Numbered from the stretch's first letter, positions 1 through 8,569 are shown. The stretch is DNA of 41,762 bases from a bacterium (GCA_022711315.1 JAKLFG010000019.1:1-41762); one strand, 5' to 3'. Made by a program: numbers and translations. The notes: a model not told the origin generated them from the letters alone.

Positions 1-1272
1 CGTGCCGTCTGGTCCGAAGGCGATGTCGGGGATAGTGGTGGTGCCCAGATCGCCTATCATCGTGACCTCAGCCGTCAGCGGGTTCACCAAGTAAAGTTGC
101 GAGCCGTGGTCCCAGTCGCCGGCGACGATGTACATCATGCCGTTGATCGGGTTGGCGGCAAGGCCGGTCGCGTGGATAAGACCGGTGTCGCCGACGAGTT
201 CCACCGTCCCGTCTTCCGGGTAGATCCGGTAGAGACTCGTGGGGGTCTCATAGGATCCCGCGCCGGTTATCGCATAGAGCTGGGCCGAGAGTTTTGCTCC
301 GACCACACGGTCGAGAGTGAAGTGGCTGGTGACGGGGTTGCAACCGTCGTTCACCGTAACGCCGAACATGAAGGGGCCGCCGAGTATCATCGGTGTCACC
401 GTGTAGGATCCGTCCTCGTTCGGGACGATGTCGGCGCCCATGCCGGAGAAGGTGATGTCGAGGGTGTCGCCGTCGGCATCTTCGACCATGATGATAAGGG
501 CGGTCGGGATGCCGATGCGGGGGTGCTTGCCCGGCGCGATATCGAGTTTCAGTTCGGTTATCGCCGGGGCGGCGTTGCCATAACAGGAAGCGTCCTCGCC
601 GTCGGTCACGGTGACCTCGGTGCCGTCCTCGCACTCGATGGTCTTGGTGCCGTCGCCGTTGTCGGTGACGGTGCAGGAGGTGCCGTCCGCACCGTCCTCG
701 CCGTCCTCGCCGTCCTCGCCATCTTCGCCGTCCTCACCGTCGGTGCCGTCGGTGATGGTGACCTCGGGGCCGTCCTCGCACCGGATGGTCTTGGTGCCGT
801 CGCCGTTGTCGGTGACGGTGCAGTCGGAGCCGTCCTCGCCGTCCGCGCCGTCTTTGCCATCTTCGCCGTCCGCGCCGTCCTCACCCGGCTCGCCCGGCTC
901 GCCCGGGTCGCCTTTAAGGCCCGCGAGCGTCACGGTGAATCCGCCGTTCTGCGTCTCACCGGCAAGGATGTAGTTCCCCTCGCCGAACTCTTCGGGAAGC
1001 AGGAACGCTATGCGGGTCTCGCTGAAATCCTTCACCGTCAGTTCGATGGGGACATAGGTGGTCCGTTCGCCGATGGTGACCTTCGTCAGGGTGCCGCTCG
1101 GCTCGGTGGCGCCGAAGTCGGTCCCTTCGACGACGATGGTGTCGCCGTTCTCCACATAGGCCATCGTTACGGTGGCCGAGGAGACCGGCGCGTTCGTCTT
1201 GTTCGCGCCGTCGCAGGAGGCAACGAACAGGGCCGCCAGAACGGCCCCGATCAGTGTGGTTATCGTTCTCAT
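1..1272 (-). CDS. Collagen-like/Ig-like/propeller lipoprotein, partial (runs off the left edge)
   Basis: Reads from an ATG at 1272 leftwards with no stop before position 1, so only the first 424 codons are present. GGAGG stands 5 nt before the ATG. The N-terminus is a lipoprotein signal with Cys20 (preceded by VAS). Then come a TIG-like beta domain (about 30-115), a collagen-like run of GxxG triplets (GEPGEPGED, GADGEDGKDG), two copies of a short module ending in CTVTDNGDGTKTI, an Ig-like segment and the start of a propeller (motif FGPDGT at the edge). It is a paralogue of the next gene on this strand (1286-3907), which ends 13 bp upstream, so the pair is probably one transcript. Likely role: surface adhesion or binding; no enzymatic motif seen. 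The ligand is unknown. Confidence 0.85.
   Translation of the reverse strand, partial: MRTITTLIGAVLAALFVASCDGANKTNAPVSSATVTMAYVENGDTIVVEGTDFGATEPSGTLTKVTIGERTTYVPIELTVKDFSETRIAFLLPEEFGEGNYILAGETQNGGFTVTLAGLKGDPGEPGEPGEDGADGEDGKDGADGEDGSDCTVTDNGDGTKTIRCEDGPEVTITDGTDGEDGEDGEDGEDGEDGADGTSCTVTDNGDGTKTIECEDGTEVTVTDGEDASCYGNAAPAITELKLDIAPGKHPRIGIPTALIIMVEDADGDTLDITFSGMGADIVPNEDGSYTVTPMILGGPFMFGVTVNDGCNPVTSHFTLDRVVGAKLSAQLYAITGAGSYETPTSLYRIYPEDGTVELVGDTGLIHATGLAANPINGMMYIVAGDWDHGSQLYLVNPLTAEVTMIGDLGTTTIPDIAFGPDGT
601..688. repeat. 88-bp intragenic repeat, copy A
   Basis: One of four near-identical 88-bp segments, all in the two collagen-like lipoprotein genes. On the minus strand it encodes the module with CTVTDNGDGTKTI and its flanks. 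Copies start at 601, 748, 3236 and 3374. A differs from the copy at 3236 at very few positions by eye. Confidence 0.85.
748..835. repeat. 88-bp intragenic repeat, copy B
   Basis: Same module as copy A, somewhat more diverged (for example GGGGCC in place of GGTGCC, and CAGTCGGAG in place of CAGGAGGTG). It lies in the partial lipoprotein gene, separated from copy A by a GEDG-type run. Confidence 0.75.
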
Positions 1273-1285
1273 ATCCGCCTCCCCG

Positions 1286-3907
1286 TTAAGGTTTCACAAA
1301 ATCGATGGCGGCAACATCCGCAACGCCCAGATCGCCGAGGAAATAGGCGCTCCAGTCGCTCGGGTCGATGGTGTAAAGGTAACTGGTGGTACTGGTGCGC
1401 TGTACGCTGTAGAAATGCCCGTTGGCGCCATAGGCGAGGACATTCCCAAGGTAGTTGTAACCGTTGAAGTCGAGTACGCCGGAAATGGCACTTAAGTAGG
1501 TTCCTGCGCCCGTCGCGGGATCCAGTTCATACATGTCGTTGCCCGATTTGACGAACAGGTCCTCCGCGCCGTATGCCATGCCGATGGCCCAGCCGCCGAA
1601 CGAATTGCCGACCACGGTCGCGGCGCCGGTGGCCAGATCGATGGTGATGAACTGGTTATTGTTTCGCACATAGCCGTAGAGTGTGCCGTCGGGGCCGAAG
1701 GTCAGGTCGTTGATGTGGCTGCTGGCGCCCGTGGCGCCGATCTCGGTGACCTCGGCCGTTGCGGGATCTATCGAGTAGAGCATGCCGGTGTCGTTGGATA
1801 TGATGTACATCGCGTCATCCAGCGGGTTGACGGCAAGCCCGACCGTTTCCTCCAGTTCGGTGTCGCCGATCTCGGTCATCGCCAGTGTCAGCGGATCGAT
1901 CGTGTAAAGGACACCGTTACCCGACGGCGAGCCGGTGAGCGCATAGAGTGTGCCGGGGGCCGCAAGGATCGGGCACGCCGTCGTGCTCCCGGTGAGGGTG
2001 ACGCCCGCCGACAGGTTGCCTGCGATATCCACGGCGCGCACCGTGAAGGTGTATTCGGTCTCCGGGGCCAATCCCGAACCGATAAGCACGCCGCCATTCC
2101 CGCCATCGACGATCAGCGGTTTTTCCGGGCCGTTCGGGGTCCAGGTCACCATGACGAAGTCGAGATCGTTGTCGCTCGGGTCGGTCCAGTCAAGACGAAT
2201 ATGGCGGCATCCGCTGCCGTCCTCATCCATTGCAAGGTCCGTGACCTCTGCCGGGGCCGAGGTATCCGGATAAGTAGCGATGGCCGATATGCCCGTGATG
2301 CCGGTGTCGAACAGTTCGGTCGCCTCCCAATTCGACGGATCGATCGAATAGAGGTAACTGTTCCCGTCATGGTAGATCGAATAGAAAAGCCCATCCGCGT
2401 CATTGTAGTTGAAAATGCTGTAAAGTTCCGGAGCATTGGTGATCTCGGCGATATAGTTGCTACCGTTACTCGCCGGTTCCAGAAGGTACACACCCAGATC
2501 TATCTTGAGTAGGAGGCCGTCCGGGCCGTAAGTAAGGCCGGTGTGCCATGAGTTGACATAGAGGGCGTCGAAAACGGTCGCGACGCCGGTCGCCAGATCG
2601 ATGGTGATGAGATTATCGCTGTTCTCGGTCCAGCCGTACAGGGTGCCGTCGGGACCGAAGGCGATGTCGGGAACGGTGTTGGTGCCCAATGCGCCTATTT
2701 CAGTGACCTCGGCGGTCGAGGGATTTATCTCATACAATTTGGCGCTCTCGTTCCACGAGTAATCGCTCCACACGAGATACATTTTGCCGTCCAGCGGGTT
2801 GATGGCCATGCCGGTGACATGGTTCAGTCCGGTGTTGCCGATCTCCTCAAGGGTCTCGTTCTCCAGATCAACGCGGTACAGATAACTGTCGGCACTGCCG
2901 GCGCCGGTCATGGCGTACATGACACCGACCGATTTGACCACGCGGGCTATCTTGAACGAAGCGGTCGCGGTGGCGCAGCCGTCGCTCACGATCACGGTGA
3001 ACAGGAAGGGGCCGCCGAGCATGGTCGGGATGAGGGTGTGGGTGCCGTCGTCGTTCGGGACGAATGTGGCGCCCATGCCGGAGAAGGTGATGTCGAGTTC
3101 GTCGCCGTCGGCGTCGACCGTTTCAAGGAACATCGTCGTCGGGACGCCTTTACGGAAATTCTTGCCCGGCGCCATGTCGAAGGTTATCGCGCTGATCGCC
3201 GGTGCCGCGTTGCCGTAGCAGGCGGCGTTCTCGCCGTCGGTCACGGTGACCTCGGTGCCGTCCTCGCACTCGATGGTCTTGGTGCCGTCGCCATTGTCGG
3301 TGACGGTGCAGGAGGTGCCGTCCTCGCCGTCCTCGCCGTCTTCGCCGTCCTCGCCGTCCTCACCGTCGGTGCCGTCGGTCACGGTGACGGTGGTGCCGTC
3401 CTCGCATTCGATGGTCTTGGTGCCGTCGCCGTTGTCGGTGACGGTGCAGGAGGTGCCGTCCTCGCCGTCCACGCCATCTTCGCCGTCCTCACCGTCCTCA
3501 CCGGGGTCGCCGGGGTCGCCCGGATCGCCGGGGTCGCCCTGTTCGCCCTTGAGCCCGACGAGCGTCACGACAAAGCCGCCGTTCGCCGTTTCGCCCGCGA
3601 GGATGTAGTTCCCCTCGGCGAAGGTCTCGGGGAGCGCGAACGCGATGCGGGTCTCGCTGAAATCGGTCACGGTCAGTTCAATGGGAAGGTCGGTGAGCGC
3701 GTCGCTCGTCGTGACCTTCGTCAGGGTGCCGCTCGGCTCGGTGGTGCCGAAATTAAGGCCTTCGACGACGATGGTGTCGCCGTTCTCCACATAGGTCGCC
3801 GTCACGGTGACCGAGGAAACGGGGGGATTGTTCGTCTTGGTCCCATCACAGGAGACCGTCAGCAAGGCCGCCATCACGATGGCCCCGATAAGCGTCACGA
3901 TCCTCAT
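1286..3907 (-). CDS. Multidomain surface lipoprotein with collagen-like repeats, propeller and FN3
   Basis: 873 residues from the ATG at 3907. GGAGG 5 nt upstream selects this start over an in-frame ATG 24 codons earlier, and it leaves a clean lipoprotein signal ending at Cys20 (LTVSC). Order of parts: TIG-like beta domain (about 30-115), collagen-like GxxG run (about 119-153), a 27-residue module with CTVTDNGDGTKTIECEDG, a second GEDG run, a second module, an Ig-like domain (about 228-330), a YVTN/NHL-like propeller with GPDGTLYG motifs (about 335-560), one FN3-like domain (VTDLAMDEDG to SAGVTLTG) and a second propeller block to the C-terminus. Probably displayed on the cell surface as an adhesin or matrix protein. 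The partial downstream gene has the same plan, so this is a tandem duplication. Confidence 0.85.
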   Translation of the reverse strand: MRIVTLIGAIVMAALLTVSCDGTKTNNPPVSSVTVTATYVENGDTIVVEGLNFGTTEPSGTLTKVTTSDALTDLPIELTVTDFSETRIAFALPETFAEGNYILAGETANGGFVVTLVGLKGEQGDPGDPGDPGDPGEDGEDGEDGVDGEDGTSCTVTDNGDGTKTIECEDGTTVTVTDGTDGEDGEDGEDGEDGEDGTSCTVTDNGDGTKTIECEDGTEVTVTDGENAACYGNAAPAISAITFDMAPGKNFRKGVPTTMFLETVDADGDELDITFSGMGATFVPNDDGTHTLIPTMLGGPFLFTVIVSDGCATATASFKIARVVKSVGVMYAMTGAGSADSYLYRVDLENETLEEIGNTGLNHVTGMAINPLDGKMYLVWSDYSWNESAKLYEINPSTAEVTEIGALGTNTVPDIAFGPDGTLYGWTENSDNLITIDLATGVATVFDALYVNSWHTGLTYGPDGLLLKIDLGVYLLEPASNGSNYIAEITNAPELYSIFNYNDADGLFYSIYHDGNSYLYSIDPSNWEATELFDTGITGISAIATYPDTSAPAEVTDLAMDEDGSGCRHIRLDWTDPSDNDLDFVMVTWTPNGPEKPLIVDGGNGGVLIGSGLAPETEYTFTVRAVDIAGNLSAGVTLTGSTTACPILAAPGTLYALTGSPSGNGVLYTIDPLTLAMTEIGDTELEETVGLAVNPLDDAMYIISNDTGMLYSIDPATAEVTEIGATGASSHINDLTFGPDGTLYGYVRNNNQFITIDLATGAATVVGNSFGGWAIGMAYGAEDLFVKSGNDMYELDPATGAGTYLSAISGVLDFNGYNYLGNVLAYGANGHFYSVQRTSTTSYLYTIDPSDWSAYFLGDLGVADVAAIDFVKP
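3236..3323. repeat. 88-bp intragenic repeat, copy C
   Basis: Near-identical to copy A at 601, although the two lie about 2.6 kb apart in separate genes. This suggests recent duplication or gene conversion between the paralogues. Confidence 0.85.
3374..3461. repeat. 88-bp intragenic repeat, copy D
   Basis: Second copy within the 873-residue lipoprotein gene. Differs from copy C mainly by GGTGACGGTGGTG versus GGTGACCTCGGTG and one CAT/CAC change. Confidence 0.8.
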
Positions 3908-3969
3908 GCATACCTCCATGAGCGTTGGTTTATAGAACACGGGAACAGGGGTTTTCCTGAAACGGACCG

Positions 3970-3998
3970 AGTATCTCAAAAAACGGGGAAAAAGTCAA
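3970..3998 (-). promoter_or_regulatory. Sigma-70-type promoter for the paired lipoproteins
   Basis: On the minus strand, TTGACT (3998-3993) and GATACT (3975-3970) are separated by exactly 17 bp, in an otherwise non-coding 99-bp gap. This leaves a leader of roughly 55 nt before the ATG at 3907. Confidence 0.6.
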
Positions 3999-4006
3999 AA
4001 AAGATG

Positions 4007-4624
4007 TCAGAGTTCGGTGGAGGGGGGAAGAGTCTTTTTGATATCGGCGACATAGGTGGTCATCTTCTCGCGCAGTTTCTCCGGATCCTTCACCTCCTTC
4101 TCCAACCAGAAGGCGGTGGCGACGGGCCGTTTACCCGCGAGCGCCTCCATGTTCTTGAACGCCTTTTCGTGGCCGGAGCCGCCCTCGGTGGCGAAGAAAG
4201 CGACCTTTTTGAGATCGTCCTTGTAGATGGTCAGGAAGGCGCGGACCGCCGGGGTCATGTTCCACGCCCAGATAGGGGTGCCGATGATGACGAGATCGTA
4301 GTCCTTCGGCTCTTTCTTAAGTTTTTCGATGGAGGATGTTTCCTCCTTCCACGCGGCGCGGCCCGCCGTTATCCAGCCCCAGACGCCCGACCAGTCGGTC
4401 CCCTGTTCGGTGAGCGCCTCGCTGTCGGCGCCGAGTCCGGCGGCCAGTTCCTTCGCCACCGCCCCGGTGTTGCCCGAACGGCTGAAATAGACGACCAGTA
4501 CCTTCGCTTCCTGTGCTTTCATGGCGGGGGCCTCCTCGGTTGGCGATGCCGGCTGGGGTTCGGCGGCGGCGAGGAGCGCGGCCGTCAGGACCGAAAGCGC
4601 GGCGATCAGCAGGTGTTTTTTCAT
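4007..4624 (-). CDS. Flavodoxin family protein with N-terminal export signal
   Basis: 205 residues. A typical signal peptide (MKKHLLIAALSVLTAALLAAA) is followed by a flavodoxin fold: beta1 VLVVYFSRSGNT with the FMN-phosphate loop SRSGNTGAVA (about 47-57), a central strand YDLVIIGTPIWAWNMTPAV, and KKVAFFATEGGSG. Members of the family carry FMN and shuttle electrons, normally in the cytoplasm, so an exported copy is unusual. An alternative ATG at 4522 (residue 35), preceded by GAGGAGG at 8 nt, would give a cytoplasmic protein of ordinary flavodoxin length. Fourteen bp downstream of the amylase, so it is probably the last gene of that operon. I infer a redox role in the envelope, or two isoforms. 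Neither is proved. Confidence 0.85.
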   Translation of the reverse strand: MKKHLLIAALSVLTAALLAAAEPQPASPTEEAPAMKAQEAKVLVVYFSRSGNTGAVAKELAAGLGADSEALTEQGTDWSGVWGWITAGRAAWKEETSSIEKLKKEPKDYDLVIIGTPIWAWNMTPAVRAFLTIYKDDLKKVAFFATEGGSGHEKAFKNMEALAGKRPVATAFWLEKEVKDPEKLREKMTTYVADIKKTLPPSTEL

Positions 4625-4638
4625 GTCGGTATCTCCCG

Positions 4639-6567
4639 TTAGTTGGTCGTCAGTACGCGGAGCGTCCGTGGCGGCACCGACACTCGCAGGGTCCCGCCCG
4701 CGCCGACGGTGAATTGCGCGCTGCCGCCGGGGGCGCGATTGACCAGTGTGGTCCCGGCGGCGAACGAGGTCTGCATGTCGTTGCCGTCGAACGAGGTCTT
4801 GGAGGTCCGCGTCGGGTGGGTATTCAGGACGACGAGCGCCGTCCGTCCCTTGTAGGTCCGCTCGAAGGCGAGCATCCCGGCATCCTCTTCATCGCCGGTG
4901 TGATCGGTCGACCAGCGGATCGTCAGGTCGCCGCGCCGGAGCGGCTCCAGTTCGCGCCGGAGCGCCGTGAGCGCCGCGATGTGGCGGAAGGTGGCATTGA
5001 CGGTGTCGTAGTTCGACACGGCGAGGTTCTCGCGGTTGGCCGGGTCGTTGCCGCCGTCGAAGTTCTGTTCGGTGCCGTAATACAGGCAGGGGATGCCGTC
5101 CATCGTGAGGAGGAGCGACAGCGCGTTGCGGAGCGCGGCCCCGTCGGGCTTGTCGTACAGGAATCGGGGCAGGTCGTGGTTGTCCATGAAGTTGACGAGC
5201 AGTCTCTGCGGCGAAACAACCTTTCCGTCGGCGTCGGTCACCCCCGACACGGTGCCGTAGTTGACCGCGCGGCCGTTGTAGATGTCCTCGAAGTTGCGGG
5301 TGGGGCCGCCCCCTTTGAATATCGCGTCGAACACCTGGAATTTCTGCGAGAAGTAAAAGACCGAATCCATCTCGTTGTTCTTCGTAAAACTGCCGATGAG
5401 CGCGTCGTCGCCGTCGAACGCCTCGCCGAAGATGAAGAAGTTCTTTTTGCCGATACCTTTCGCGAACTCGCGCATCGAGGGGGAGAAGGCGCGCCAGAAC
5501 TCGTGCTCGACATGCTTGATGGTGTCGATGCGGAACCCGTCGAGGTCGGCGGCGGCGATCCAGTACTGATAGACCCGGATGAGCGCCTTGCGGACATCGT
5601 CGCGGGTGGTGTCGAGATCCTTGAGACCGCCCGGGAAGTCGCCCCGCACCACCTGATAGGGGCTGTCCCAGGTGACGATGCGACCGCGCCGGTTGTACCA
5701 CTCCTCGTTCTGGAACTCGGCGGGAAGCGGCGGGACGCGGTTTATCTCCGGCATGTATATCCACCGGACGGGGGCCGGGCCCGATTCGCCCGCCTCGGAG
5801 AACGACATGACGCCGCGCGGGTCAAAGTCGGGGTCCCACTCGCTGTAGCGTTTCACCTCTATCTTTTGCGGATATCCGTCGGCGCACCGGGTCATGCAGG
5901 TGTCGAAACAGGGCTTATTCTCGCACCCGTCAACGCCCCAGCAGGCACCTTCGGTGAAATCGTTGCTGTATTCGGGCTCGCAGATCGCTTCCCCGTCGGC
6001 CTGCGGGAGCGTCATGATGCGTTGGCAGTAGGTGTAACAATCCATCGACGATCCCATCACCGATTCGTCGGGCTGGCCGTTCTTGTTGATGTCATAATAA
6101 AAGAGTTGCCCGACATGGTTCGCGACGATGTCCAGTATCACCTTGATGTCGTTGTCGTGGAGTATCTGCACCATCTCGCGCAGTTTCGCGAGATCGCCGA
6201 AGTGCGGGTTGACCGAAAGATAGTCCTGCGTCCAGTAGCCGTGATAGCCCGCGATGCCGGCGTCCTCCTCGACATTCTTCACCACCGGGCTTATCCAGAG
6301 CGTCGTGACGCCGAGTTCCTTGAGATAGGGTATCCTATCGATGATCCCCTGAAAGTCGCCGCCGTGCCACGCCGCGAGGTTCGACGGGTCGGCGTTGTGG
6401 TCGTTGTTGATGTCGCCGTTCGCGAAGCGGTCGGTGATGAGTTGGTATATCACCTCGTCGCGCCAGTCGGTGACATTGCTGGTTATCGGGATGTCGCCGG
6501 ACACCTTGCCGGTATCGACGCAGGAGAAGAGAAAAAGAGAACATACAGACAACAGATATTTCATCAT
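4639..6567 (-). CDS. Lipoprotein alpha-amylase (GH13 family)
   Basis: 642 residues. Hydrolyses alpha-1,4-glucans. A lipoprotein signal (FLFSC) anchors it in the envelope. GH13 motifs in order: DIVANHVGQ; GFRIDT with nucleophile Asp348; FGEAFD with acid/base Glu382; MDNHD with Asp465. A C-terminal all-beta domain follows (LVVLNTHPT onward). Between the second and third conserved regions is an insertion with eight cysteines (DCYTYC, ICEP, ACWG, GCEN, PCFDTC, RCAD), plausibly four disulfides, consistent with an oxidising location. The start ATG overlaps the porin stop (ATGA), with GGAG 5 nt upstream; the next codon is also ATG, so the start may be three bases later. Translational coupling with the porin is likely. 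Confidence 0.93.
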   Translation of the reverse strand: MMKYLLSVCSLFLFSCVDTGKVSGDIPITSNVTDWRDEVIYQLITDRFANGDINNDHNADPSNLAAWHGGDFQGIIDRIPYLKELGVTTLWISPVVKNVEEDAGIAGYHGYWTQDYLSVNPHFGDLAKLREMVQILHDNDIKVILDIVANHVGQLFYYDINKNGQPDESVMGSSMDCYTYCQRIMTLPQADGEAICEPEYSNDFTEGACWGVDGCENKPCFDTCMTRCADGYPQKIEVKRYSEWDPDFDPRGVMSFSEAGESGPAPVRWIYMPEINRVPPLPAEFQNEEWYNRRGRIVTWDSPYQVVRGDFPGGLKDLDTTRDDVRKALIRVYQYWIAAADLDGFRIDTIKHVEHEFWRAFSPSMREFAKGIGKKNFFIFGEAFDGDDALIGSFTKNNEMDSVFYFSQKFQVFDAIFKGGGPTRNFEDIYNGRAVNYGTVSGVTDADGKVVSPQRLLVNFMDNHDLPRFLYDKPDGAALRNALSLLLTMDGIPCLYYGTEQNFDGGNDPANRENLAVSNYDTVNATFRHIAALTALRRELEPLRRGDLTIRWSTDHTGDEEDAGMLAFERTYKGRTALVVLNTHPTRTSKTSFDGNDMQTSFAAGTTLVNRAPGGSAQFTVGAGGTLRVSVPPRTLRVLTTN

Positions 6568-7964
6568 CGGTACTCCGTGTTGAACCACCACTCGGCACCG
6601 ATGCCGAGAAAGTGCTGTATCTGCCGGTCGCGCCGCTTGTCGCCTTCGGGGAAGGTGGCGCGGGCGTCGCCGTTCACGAAACCGACGGTGTAGACGAGCC
6701 GCACCTGCGGCCGGCCGTAGGAGAGCGAATCGCCCTTGAACACGATGGGGAAGAGCGACAGTTTCGTTATCATCGGCAGGGTCTCTTCGGCGGTATCGGG
6801 TGCTATGCCGTTCGGTTTGCGCAGTTGGTGCGACACCTCGGCCCCGAAGGCGAGCGAGTCATGGATGTGGATATGGGGGCGCACCGCGAGGATGAACTCC
6901 CAGCCGTCGTCGTTGTCGTATTTGTTCGGGTCGGCGTCGGTGAAGTAGCGGGCGTAGGATCCGACCATCACGCTCATCCGCCAGAACTCGAAATTCCCGG
7001 TGAGCGCCGTCAGGAATTCCTGCGCCTTGGTGGTCTTGCGGTCGATGTCGTAACCGAACGGCTCGGCGAGCGTCCCGTAGGCGGCGAGCCCGCCCGAATA
7101 CTTGAACATGACATGGGCGAACCCGTTGCGCCCCAGCCCCACCGCGCCGAACTGCGCGCCCACCGACCAGCCGATGTCGGCGGGGTAGGTGACACGGTCC
7201 TCTTCGGTCGCCGCGTTGACGCTCCGTTCACTGATGCGGGTCCCGGAGCCGATGCTCTGCATCTCGGCGAACAGTTTCGCCTTGAGCGCGAAATCGGAGT
7301 TCTCCTTGCGCAGGAAGTACTGCGTCGCCTTCGCCCCGACGATGATCCGCTGGCGGTCCATCCATTCCACCGTCTCGGTGCCGAAGGTGTCTGATGGTAC
7401 CTCCCGCTTCTGCACCTGCCAGTCGGTCTCCAGCCGGTTCAACCCGAAGTGGATATCCACCTCGGTGTCGGTATAACGCAGTCCCGCCCCGGCGCCGTAG
7501 ATGTTGACATCGTCGAGTGGCCAGAGATCGAGCAGGTAGATGTCGTCGCCGCGGTACATGCGGCTCCCGGCCCAGAGCGAAAGCGGCTTGTAGCCGACCC
7601 CCTCGGCGCGGATGAAGAGGTTGCGGATGGTGGACAGCGCGGCGAACACGCCGGTGTCGTGAAAGAGCGATTCGCCGAACGCGAGCGTCGTGACGAGGTG
7701 GAAATCGGTCTCATCGGGCTTGTTCGCGAAGTCATAGACGAAGTCGAGTTCCAGATAGGTCGGCTGTTCGAGCCGCGAGCCGTGTGACACGATGTTGGTG
7801 TGCCTGCCGGAGCCGCCTTCGAGATCGGTCGAGGGCTGGACCCGGCCGTAGGAACCGAAGATGAATTTCGCCGGCTCCTCCTTTTTCTCCTCTGCGTCGC
7901 CATCCGCCGCGGCGAGCGGCAGGGCGGACAGGATGAGGGCGAAGAGCGTTATTCGCAGAAGCAT
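6564..7964 (-). CDS. LamB-like outer-membrane carbohydrate porin
   Basis: 466 residues from the ATG at 7964, with a signal peptide (MLLRITLFALILSALPLAAA). The mature N-terminus GSYGRVQPSTDL, the segment RLEQPTYLELDFVY, and SRMYRGDDIYLLDLWPLDD followed by GAGAGL parallel the maltoporin signatures in which a tyrosine-flanked strand leads into loop 3. The rest alternates polar and apolar residues as in a beta-barrel. It should admit maltodextrins released by the coupled amylase. Its start lies inside the end of the small lipoprotein gene (16-bp overlap) with GGAAGGA just before it. Substrate range is inferred from family and context only. Confidence 0.85.
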   Translation of the reverse strand: MLLRITLFALILSALPLAAADGDAEEKKEEPAKFIFGSYGRVQPSTDLEGGSGRHTNIVSHGSRLEQPTYLELDFVYDFANKPDETDFHLVTTLAFGESLFHDTGVFAALSTIRNLFIRAEGVGYKPLSLWAGSRMYRGDDIYLLDLWPLDDVNIYGAGAGLRYTDTEVDIHFGLNRLETDWQVQKREVPSDTFGTETVEWMDRQRIIVGAKATQYFLRKENSDFALKAKLFAEMQSIGSGTRISERSVNAATEEDRVTYPADIGWSVGAQFGAVGLGRNGFAHVMFKYSGGLAAYGTLAEPFGYDIDRKTTKAQEFLTALTGNFEFWRMSVMVGSYARYFTDADPNKYDNDDGWEFILAVRPHIHIHDSLAFGAEVSHQLRKPNGIAPDTAEETLPMITKLSLFPIVFKGDSLSYGRPQVRLVYTVGFVNGDARATFPEGDKRRDRQIQHFLGIGAEWWFNTEYR

Positions 7965-8422
7965 TGGTCCTTCCCGGCGTTCGAACTGTAACCGCATCCG
8001 ACGGCCGCAGAGTAGCCGAGATCGACGCAGGCGTCGGCGCAGGTGCGCTGTTTCCAGAAGCCGCCGTTGCAGTAGTAGATGGCGGTGACCCCGTCGCAGG
8101 CGGTCGCCCCGTCGAGGCAGTACAGCGTGTCGTCGTCACTGTTCGGGTCGCGGTCGTAGAAGGTGACGGTACTTTCCTTTTCGTTGAATACCCAGACGAC
8201 GACGGCGGGCGACACGGTGAACAACACCCGGTCCTCGTCCACGCTTATCCGTTTTTCGTCGCCCGGCGCGAGGGTGAACGGTTCCCAACTCTGGCCGCCG
8301 GAGGGGGCTATCGCAAGGGTGTAGGAGGAGCCATTGACAAAGAGACCTTTGTAGGGGATGTCGTCGATGCCCGAGCAGGCGATGAACGAAAAAACAAGCA
8401 GTAGCGAAAAGATCTTCGGCAC
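7949..8422 (-). CDS. Small Cys-rich lipoprotein, unknown function
   Basis: 157 residues from a GTG at 8422. GAGGGAG 8 nt upstream chooses GTG over an ATG 24 bases earlier, which would sit almost on the transcription start. Lipoprotein signal ends FSFIAC. The middle (about 25-90) looks like a small beta-sandwich (SYTLAIAPSGGQ, VLFTVSPAVVVWVF). The last 60 residues hold about ten cysteines (YCLDGATACDG, YYCNGG, RTCADACVDLGYS, GCGY, QCFCE). First gene of the porin/amylase operon, so it may be an accessory glucan-binding or assembly lipoprotein. That is context only; I do not recognise the family. Confidence 0.8.
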   Translation of the reverse strand: MPKIFSLLLVFSFIACSGIDDIPYKGLFVNGSSYTLAIAPSGGQSWEPFTLAPGDEKRISVDEDRVLFTVSPAVVVWVFNEKESTVTFYDRDPNSDDDTLYCLDGATACDGVTAIYYCNGGFWKQRTCADACVDLGYSAAVGCGYSSNAGKDQCFCE

Positions 8423-8457
8423 GACGGATGCTCCCTCACAGCGCATGACCGGCACCG

Positions 8458-8486
8458 ATAGTACCCGTACCCGGGAAAAAATGCAA
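8458..8486 (-). promoter_or_regulatory. Promoter of the porin-amylase operon
   Basis: Minus strand TTGCAT (8486-8481), 17-bp spacer, TACTAT (8463-8458). It gives a short leader to the GTG at 8422 and faces away from the plus-strand promoter at about 8533. Confidence 0.6.
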
Positions 8487-8507
8487 GATAAGAAGGGCTA
8501 AAAACTT

Positions 8508-8538
8508 TTCTCGATATCCGCCGCGACCCGTATATAAT
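8508..8538 (+). promoter_or_regulatory. Promoter of the beta-lactamase-like gene
   Basis: A perfect TATAAT at 8533-8538 lies 31 bp before the ATG at 8570. The -35 is poor (TTCTCG around 8508, spacer 19). The 147-bp gap 8423-8569 is therefore a divergent promoter region. I saw no clear operator in it. Confidence 0.5.
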
Positions 8539-8569
8539 AGATGAGGTTTTTATTGCGAGGGGAACGGTC

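Noticed and set aside
595..840. CRISPR-like regular repeats
   Set aside because: Repeats are in frame, encode a protein module plus GxxG triplets, vary in spacing and have no unique spacers.
97..1467. Plus-strand open frames across the collagen-like repeats (also 2819-4642)
   Set aside because: Repetitive Val/Ala/Gly translation, no ribosome site, and the minus strand carries clear lipoprotein genes with signals and domains.
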